A stretch of 64,000 nt of DNA from the NCBI RefSeq assembly GCF_004519315.1, contig NZ_SOZE01000003.1:124001-188000 (forward strand), written 5' to 3'. The notes beneath the pieces were generated by a model. That model was given only the letters and a program-made list of their open reading frames with translations, had not been told where the DNA came from and ran no database searches. Position numbers and translations under genes: made by a program. This DNA is from Mucilaginibacter psychrotolerans (lineage in GTDB: Bacteria; Bacteroidota; Bacteroidia; Sphingobacteriales; Sphingobacteriaceae). Below are positions 58,280-64,000 of the stretch, piece by piece. Every line of letters starts with the position of its first letter. Position 1 is the first letter of the stretch.

Positions 58280-60700
58280 CTACTCCGATCGTAAACTTTT
58301 CACCGGATTTGCCAGCGCGGCTTTTACCGATTGAAAGCTGATGGTTACGAACGCTACGATAAGCGCTACCACCCCTGCCATGGCTAATACCCACCAACTG
58401 ATGTTGATGTGAAACTCGAAATCGAGCAGCCACTTGTCCATCGCATACCAGGCTATTGGCAATGCTATTACGGCGGCTACGATAACCAGTTTTAAAAAAT
58501 CGCGCGATAATACGCCTACGATCTGTGGAACGGTGGCCCCCAATACTTTGCGCACGCCAATTTCTTTAACACGCTGCGTAATGGTGAATGCCGACAAGCC
58601 GAACAAGCCAAGGCATGCAATAAATATAGCAATGAACGAGAATACAGTAAACAAGCTGCCCTGCTGCTGCTCGCTATTGTAAAGCTTGCCGAAGCGTTCA
58701 TCCAAAAAGGTATAATCGAAGGGGGTTTCCGGCAGGTATTTGTGCCATATTCCCTCCACAGTAGCAATGGATAGCTTTGGGTTAGCACCGCTTATTTTGA
58801 TGGACATGCGGTAGTAATTGCCATTTTGCGCAGGCAACTGGAACAACAAAGGAATGATTTTTTGATGCAGGGACTCGAAGTGGAAATCTTTAACCACCCC
58901 TATTACTTTGCCTTTGGCACCACCGTAATTGAGGTTTTTACCAATGGCCTCATTGGCGGTCTTCCAGCCGAAGGCTTTTACAGCAGACTCGTTGATGATG
59001 GAATTATTGGTATCTGTAGGAAACGCTTCAGAGAAGTTACGGCCTGCCGCCATCTTCATGGTAAAAGCCGGTATAAAGCCGTAATCTGCCTGGATATATT
59101 TCAGGTCGAACTTTATAGGTTGTGCAGTGCTGCCATCCATTAACGATGCGCCCTGCATATCCAACAACCTGCCGGACGGAATGCGCGACGAACGGCCGAT
59201 TTCGCTCACCAAACCCGTTTTTATCAAATCCTCCCTGAACGCGGCGTACTGTGGTGTTAAGCTACGCTCATAATTCATGGTGATGATATTATCCTTATTA
59301 AAGCCAAGCGCCTTATTTTGGATATACTGCAATTGCTGGAACACAACAGCCGTAGCTACAATCAGAATTATCGAGATCGAAAACTGAAGCACAACCAGCA
59401 CCTGCCTGAATGAGATATTGCCGCTGCCCACCTTAAGCATCCCCTTTAATACTTTGGCAGGTATAAAGGACGACATGAACAAAGCCGGATATATACCGCT
59501 GATTAGGCCGATAACAAAAGGCAAGGCCAAAACAGGCAGCAATACCTTTAGCTGCAACAAGCTATTGATGGATAAACCGAGCCCCGACACCTGATTGATG
59601 AATGGTAGCGAAACTACAGTTAATGCAATAGCCAAAACCAAAGCAACATAGGTAATCAATACCGACTCACTCAAAAACTGGGAAATAATTTCGCTGCGTT
59701 GGGCACCAATCACCTTGCGTATACCAATTTCCTTGGCACGCAAAACCGAGCGCGCCGTGGCCAGGTTCATGTAGTTGATGCAGGCTATCAGAAGGATAAA
59801 TAAAGCTATCGCCGAAAAGATATACACCCGTTTGATGTCGCCGTTCTGTTCTATCTCGTCGTCGAGATGCGAGCGCAGGTGTATGTCCGTCAGTTTTTGG
59901 AACTCAATTTTAGTTTGCAAATGCGTTTTTACCGTACCACCAAGGTTTACATATTTATCCAGAAACGCGGGCAATTGCGATTCGATTTGTGCAGTATTAT
60001 AACCCTTAGGGAAGAGCAGGTACGTGTAGATAAAATTGCTTCCAAAGTTATCCACCAGGTTAAGATCACCATAAAAGCCATCTTTTAACGTATTGAATGA
60101 AATCAATATTTCGGGATGCATGTGGGCATTTGCAGGGAAAGGCTTAAAAATGCCTGTTACTTTAAACTCGTGCTTATTATCGTCCAGCCGCACAGTCTTG
60201 CCAATGGGTTCCTCTCTGCCGAAGTACTTCTTTGCGATATCCTCGGTGAGCATAACGCAATACGGGTCGGCTAAGGCGGTGCGTTTATTGCCCTTTGTAA
60301 CTGACACATCAAAAACATCAAAGAAGTTTTCATCGGCTACAGCGGTGCCTTTTTCGTTGAACAGTTTTTCTTTATAATGTAAGGCGGTTGTACCACTAAA
60401 AACCACCCGTGTTACCCTTTTGATATCGGGGAATGCACTTTGCAGCAGCGTCCCAAACGGCGGCGCAACAGCACTTAGGTGCAGGCTCTCTACCCCGGGC
60501 TGCGAGTAGAAGGTGCGGGTTACGCGGTAGGTATCATCGGCATTGGCGTTATACTTATCATAACTGTTCTCGTTGATGATATAGGTTAAAATAAGCAGGC
60601 AGCAGGTAAGCCCCACCGTTAGGCCGAATATGTTGATGAACGAGATAAACTTGTGCCGGGTAATATTGCGCAGGGCGCTTCTTAAATAGTTTCTTATCAT
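58280..60700 (-). CDS. FtsX/MacB-type ABC permease (I)
   Basis: The 806-residue product begins MIRNYLRSALRNITRHKFIS. First FtsX block: 'ACINYMNLATARSVLRAKEIGIRKVIGAQ' near 308; second: 'LGLFGLSAFTITQRVKEIGVRKVLGA' near 705; the end NPVKSLRSE. The outer loop is 'VIGVVKDFHFESLHQKIIPLLF', the standard form of its group. It is separated from J by only 68 bases and from H by 122, all in one direction, with no control dyad in either gap. Confidence 0.88.
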   Translation of the reverse strand: MIRNYLRSALRNITRHKFISFINIFGLTVGLTCCLLILTYIINENSYDKYNANADDTYRVTRTFYSQPGVESLHLSAVAPPFGTLLQSAFPDIKRVTRVVFSGTTALHYKEKLFNEKGTAVADENFFDVFDVSVTKGNKRTALADPYCVMLTEDIAKKYFGREEPIGKTVRLDDNKHEFKVTGIFKPFPANAHMHPEILISFNTLKDGFYGDLNLVDNFGSNFIYTYLLFPKGYNTAQIESQLPAFLDKYVNLGGTVKTHLQTKIEFQKLTDIHLRSHLDDEIEQNGDIKRVYIFSAIALFILLIACINYMNLATARSVLRAKEIGIRKVIGAQRSEIISQFLSESVLITYVALVLAIALTVVSLPFINQVSGLGLSINSLLQLKVLLPVLALPFVIGLISGIYPALFMSSFIPAKVLKGMLKVGSGNISFRQVLVVLQFSISIILIVATAVVFQQLQYIQNKALGFNKDNIITMNYERSLTPQYAAFREDLIKTGLVSEIGRSSRIPSGRLLDMQGASLMDGSTAQPIKFDLKYIQADYGFIPAFTMKMAAGRNFSEAFPTDTNNSIINESAVKAFGWKTANEAIGKNLNYGGAKGKVIGVVKDFHFESLHQKIIPLLFQLPAQNGNYYRMSIKISGANPKLSIATVEGIWHKYLPETPFDYTFLDERFGKLYNSEQQQGSLFTVFSFIAIFIACLGLFGLSAFTITQRVKEIGVRKVLGATVPQIVGVLSRDFLKLVIVAAVIALPIAWYAMDKWLLDFEFHINISWWVLAMAGVVALIVAFVTISFQSVKAALANPVKSLRSE

Positions 60701-60768
60701 GGACCGCTGATTTTAATGATTAAATGATTCCGTTGACTGATTTCTTCTTGATTCTTATAGTCTGGCTT

Positions 60769-63162
60769 CTATTCGGAACGCAAACTCTTTACCGGGTTAG
60801 CAACCGCCGCTCTTAAGGCGTGATAGCTAATGGTTACTACCGCCGTAAATACTGCAATTACACCCGCCACTGCAAATACCCAAAATGGGATATCTATGCG
60901 ATAGGCAAAATTCTGCAGCCAGTTGTGCATGGCCCACCAGGCTACAGGCGAGGCTATAACTGCGGATATTACCACAAGCTTTATAAAATCTATGGATAGC
61001 AACGAGGCTATGGTGCTGAGGCTTGCGCCTAATATCTTACGGATGCCGATTTCTTTGTTGCGCTGCTCTATGGTAAAAGCGGTAAGCCCAAACAGCCCCA
61101 TGGTGGCCAGCACAACAGTGATGCAGGTGAAAATGCTGAAGATGGACGATAGCCTGTCCTCGGCTTTGTATTGCTCGTTAAAGGCATCATCCATAAAGGT
61201 GTAGCTGAACGGAGTACCGCCATCGTATTTTTTGTAGCTCCTCTGCATTTTATCCAGCAAGCTTGGCAAATTAGTGTTCGGTTTTATTTTGGCGAAAAGG
61301 CTACAGCCGAACATTGCCCAGTATTTGGTCGTATCTGGCGCTATAAAAAGCCCAAGGGGTTGAATAGTAGACTGCATCGAACTGAAATTAAAGTTCTTCA
61401 GCACGCCTGCTATCTCAAACTTTTGGTCGCCCGATTGGATGTAGGTACCCACAGGATTGGCTTTCAGGTGAAGCTTATCTATGGCTTCCTCATTAATCAC
61501 TACTTTGTTTATGCCTGTGGTGCTTTCCTCTGTTATTGGTGGTATCTTCCACTCTAAATTAAGGGTTTTAATATAATGGTTATCAACAGATAAAGCAGCT
61601 AATGCTACGCTCTCCTCCTTGGTTTTACCATTGATAAAATTCATATCATAACCTTTAAACATGGCGTAGCGCGAGGTTGCCGTACTGGCTATGCCCGCCA
61701 GCGAGTTTATATCCTGTTTAAAAGCCGCATAGTTATTGCCGAAGCCGTTGCCAACCGGTATCATTACGATGTTTTCCCTATCCATGCCGGTATCTGCATG
61801 GCGGAAGTAATACAGTTGTCTATCTATGATGATGCCGCAGATGATCAAGCCAACCGATATGGCGAACTGCAGTGTAGTGAACACTTTACGCACGGCAACG
61901 CCACCGGTTTGTTTACTCATCTTACCTTTAAGCGTGACAATGGGCTTAAAAGCCGACAACACTAAAGACGGATAACTCCCTGCAATTAAAGCCGTTAAAG
62001 CAAACAACGATAGGAATAATCCAATCACCAATGGGCTGTATAAAAAGGAATTGTCAATCTGCAATTCCAGCGTGTTGGTAAACCATGGCTTAAAGGCGTA
62101 GCAAAGCACATAGCCTAAAATAAAGGAGAACAACGTAAATATACCCGACTCCACATAAAACTGCATGGCAATGGTTTTGCGGCTGGCGCCAGATACCTTG
62201 CGCACTCCAACCTCCTTAGCCCGTAACGTGGCGCGGGCGGTAGATAGGCTCATGTAGTTTACCAGTGCCAACAGCAGTATCAGCACAGCAACCAACGGGA
62301 AAATCTTTAAGTATTTAGTGTTAGACGAATCGTCGAAGTTGCTTTTGAGGTGCATATCTGCCAGCGGCGAAAGGCTGAATTTTATATCGTCGAAATTCTT
62401 ATTGCTTTTGGCTAATTGCTCCAGCCCGCCTTTCACTTTGGCGGTATCCGTCGCGTCCTTCAGCGTAAGGTACACATCAAACGAGCCGGGGCCTACACCC
62501 TGGTCGCTGGTGTATTTTTTGCCTTCTTTCATAGCGATAAGACTTTGGCCCGAGGCGATGAAATTGTATTTGATAGATGAGTTAGAAGGGCTGTTCTCGG
62601 CCACTCCGGTAACCTGGTACGTATAAGTGCTATCAGTTTTTATCGTGATGGTTTTGCCAACGGGATTTTCGGTGCCGAAGTATTTATCGGCCATAGCTTG
62701 CGACAGCACTACCGAATATGGCCTGGTCAACACATCTTCCTTACTGCCGGATTTAAGCTTAAACGAAAAGAAATCGAAGAAATTAGCATCAGCGAACAGC
62801 AAATCCTGCTCAGTAAATTTTTGCTCGGGCGATGCCGGGTTGTTCACCACCAGCGGTTTAAAATACTTCATAGTACGCATATAGCCATCTACACCAGGCT
62901 GGCTTTGTTTGGCAATGGGGCCGGTAGCATAGCTCATATAAGCCATGTTCATTTGGTTGCCGCCTATCTTGAGGGTAGCGTGTATGCCGAAGGTTTTGTC
63001 GCCATTTTTGTGGAAACTATCGTAGCTCATCTCATGCGAAACGTACATCAGTATCGTCATGCAAACGGCAAGCCCAATAGCCAGGCCGCCTATATTGATG
63101 AGGCTGTACATTTTTTGCTTGGTAAGGTTGCGTAAGGCAATTTTGATGTAGTTCTTTAACAT
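60769..63162 (-). CDS. FtsX/MacB-type ABC permease (J)
   Basis: The 797-residue product begins MLKNYIKIALRNLTKQKMYS. First FtsX block: 'LALVNYMSLSTARATLRAKEVGVRKVSGAS' near 300, a variant; second: 'MGLFGLTAFTIEQRNKEIGIRKILGA' near 690; the end NPVKSLRSE. The outer loop is 'IAGVLKNFNFSSMQSTIQPLGLF'. Overall it is one of the more divergent copies. Upstream, the 154-base gap before K carries the GATTACACTGATT repeat directly at its start codon. Confidence 0.88.
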   Translation of the reverse strand: MLKNYIKIALRNLTKQKMYSLINIGGLAIGLAVCMTILMYVSHEMSYDSFHKNGDKTFGIHATLKIGGNQMNMAYMSYATGPIAKQSQPGVDGYMRTMKYFKPLVVNNPASPEQKFTEQDLLFADANFFDFFSFKLKSGSKEDVLTRPYSVVLSQAMADKYFGTENPVGKTITIKTDSTYTYQVTGVAENSPSNSSIKYNFIASGQSLIAMKEGKKYTSDQGVGPGSFDVYLTLKDATDTAKVKGGLEQLAKSNKNFDDIKFSLSPLADMHLKSNFDDSSNTKYLKIFPLVAVLILLLALVNYMSLSTARATLRAKEVGVRKVSGASRKTIAMQFYVESGIFTLFSFILGYVLCYAFKPWFTNTLELQIDNSFLYSPLVIGLFLSLFALTALIAGSYPSLVLSAFKPIVTLKGKMSKQTGGVAVRKVFTTLQFAISVGLIICGIIIDRQLYYFRHADTGMDRENIVMIPVGNGFGNNYAAFKQDINSLAGIASTATSRYAMFKGYDMNFINGKTKEESVALAALSVDNHYIKTLNLEWKIPPITEESTTGINKVVINEEAIDKLHLKANPVGTYIQSGDQKFEIAGVLKNFNFSSMQSTIQPLGLFIAPDTTKYWAMFGCSLFAKIKPNTNLPSLLDKMQRSYKKYDGGTPFSYTFMDDAFNEQYKAEDRLSSIFSIFTCITVVLATMGLFGLTAFTIEQRNKEIGIRKILGASLSTIASLLSIDFIKLVVISAVIASPVAWWAMHNWLQNFAYRIDIPFWVFAVAGVIAVFTAVVTISYHALRAAVANPVKSLRSE

Positions 63163-63316
63163 GATTACACTGATTTAACGTTGATTACACCGATTATTTT
63201 AAGCACCGATTTCACTGATTCACTCAGATTTTACCGATTATTTTTCTTTTTAGAGTTTAGATTTTAGGCTTTAGAATCTCCCTTATCTGCACATCTGAAA
63301 TTTGCAAATCTGCACA

Positions 63317-64000
63317 TCATTCGGAACGAAGACTCTTCACCGGGTTGGCCAGTGCGGCTTTCATGGTGTTGAGGCTCACTACCACCATAGTAAGCAGCAA
63401 TATCAAAACCCCTACCGATGCAAACACCCAGGCGTTCACGTCAATATGGTAAGTGTATTTCTTCAGCCAGTTGCTCATGAGGTACCATGTTAAGGGTACT
63501 GCAATTACGAAGGCAACCGCAACCAGTTTCAAGAATTCGGTGGCAATCAGCATCAGCAGTTGCTGTACCGATGCGCCCATTACTTTGCGCACCCCTATCT
63601 CGCGAAAGCGTTTCTCTATGGTAAAAGATGCCAAGCCGGCCAAACCAATACAACAGATAAAGATGGCCAGCCCTGCAAAAATGTTGGTGATGCGGCTAAT
63701 TAGTTCCTCTGTAAGAAATTTCTTGCCGAACTCCTGGTCCACAAACTGGTATTCGAAGATATTCTGCGGATTATATTTTTTGAAGATGGTTTCCATTGCC
63801 TTTACGCCCGCCTGCGGCTGCACGCCATTTTTAAGGCGCACGTTCACCATGCTCGAGCTTTTGCCATCGTAGTAGATCATCAGCGGCTCAACAGGGTCGT
63901 ACGGCGATGCCATTACCACGTTATCTATAACACCCGCAACGGTGAATTTACGGCCATATTTCATCACCATCCCTATCGGATTCTTCAACTTCATGGCCAC
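63317..64000 (-). CDS. FtsX/MacB-type ABC permease (K), N terminus outside the window
   Basis: The last 227 residues are present: 'YGRKFTVAGVIDNVVMASPY' of the second outer domain, then three helices with 'IGLAGLASFTIEKRFREIGVRKVMGAS' near the middle, and the end NPVKSLRSE. The 'ASPYDPVEPLMIYY' loop groups it with A, C and F. The rest lies beyond 64000. It confirms that the array continues upstream. Confidence 0.85.
   Translation of the reverse strand: MAMKLKNPIGMVMKYGRKFTVAGVIDNVVMASPYDPVEPLMIYYDGKSSSMVNVRLKNGVQPQAGVKAMETIFKKYNPQNIFEYQFVDQEFGKKFLTEELISRITNIFAGLAIFICCIGLAGLASFTIEKRFREIGVRKVMGASVQQLLMLIATEFLKLVAVAFVIAVPLTWYLMSNWLKKYTYHIDVNAWVFASVGVLILLLTMVVVSLNTMKAALANPVKSLRSE

Overview
The window reads as a chromosomal segment of a Bacteroidota bacterium, most likely Sphingobacteriaceae close to Mucilaginibacter or Pedobacter. 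The evidence is TAnnTTTG-type promoters, genes without Shine-Dalgarno sequences, an N-acyl-ornithine carbamoyltransferase arginine route, many short dyad repeats between genes, and long tandem runs of roughly 800-residue FtsX/MacB-type permeases. This assignment is inferred from gene content, not from a marker-gene phylogeny. No tRNA, rRNA, CRISPR array, prophage or transposase gene was seen.

Positions 1-6,500 hold secreted or surface proteins (small periplasmic protein, SxxK serine hydrolase, CAP-domain lipoprotein, GH30-like glycosidase), the signal recognition particle RNA with its promoter and terminal helix, and a YpdA-type FAD reductase. Positions 6,530-13,256 are an arginine operon: a possible Arg-codon leader peptide, a GNAT acyltransferase, argG, a cupin protein, argC, argD, an acyl-ornithine carbamoyltransferase, then a PaiB-like protein. 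argB and proC lie apart at 19,351-20,959. Val90 of the carbamoyltransferase points to succinyl rather than acetyl intermediates. A G/C-rich palindromic repeat is scattered through this operon and, unusually, is translated in frame inside argG, the cupin gene and argC.

Positions 13,467-35,770 are housekeeping and accessory genes: Na+/H+ antiporter with type II NADH dehydrogenase, a BlaI/M56 regulator-sensor pair, an MFS transporter, an exported SAM-hydrolase-like enzyme, bioB, a GxxExxY nuclease-fold gene inside its own repeat-flanked unit, mgtE, a cold-shock gene, small membrane and PRC-barrel proteins, OmpA, and a methionine pair (trans-sulfuration enzyme and OsmC).

Positions 35,962-64,000 are dominated by eleven consecutive minus-strand FtsX/MacB-type permease genes (the last cut by the window end) with no ATPase gene among them. 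They are interrupted only by a DUF4097-like beta-repeat protein gene on the same strand and an orphan antitoxin-like gene on the other. Three near-identical control regions, each a ~40 bp dyad followed about 60 bp later by a TTTGGTAY element, divide much of the array into units: one from 55,484 down to 49,381, one from 48,845 to 43,827 and one from 43,505 to 35,962. Their layout resembles an enhancer plus a sigma-54-like promoter, and this is the strongest candidate here for an undescribed regulatory system.
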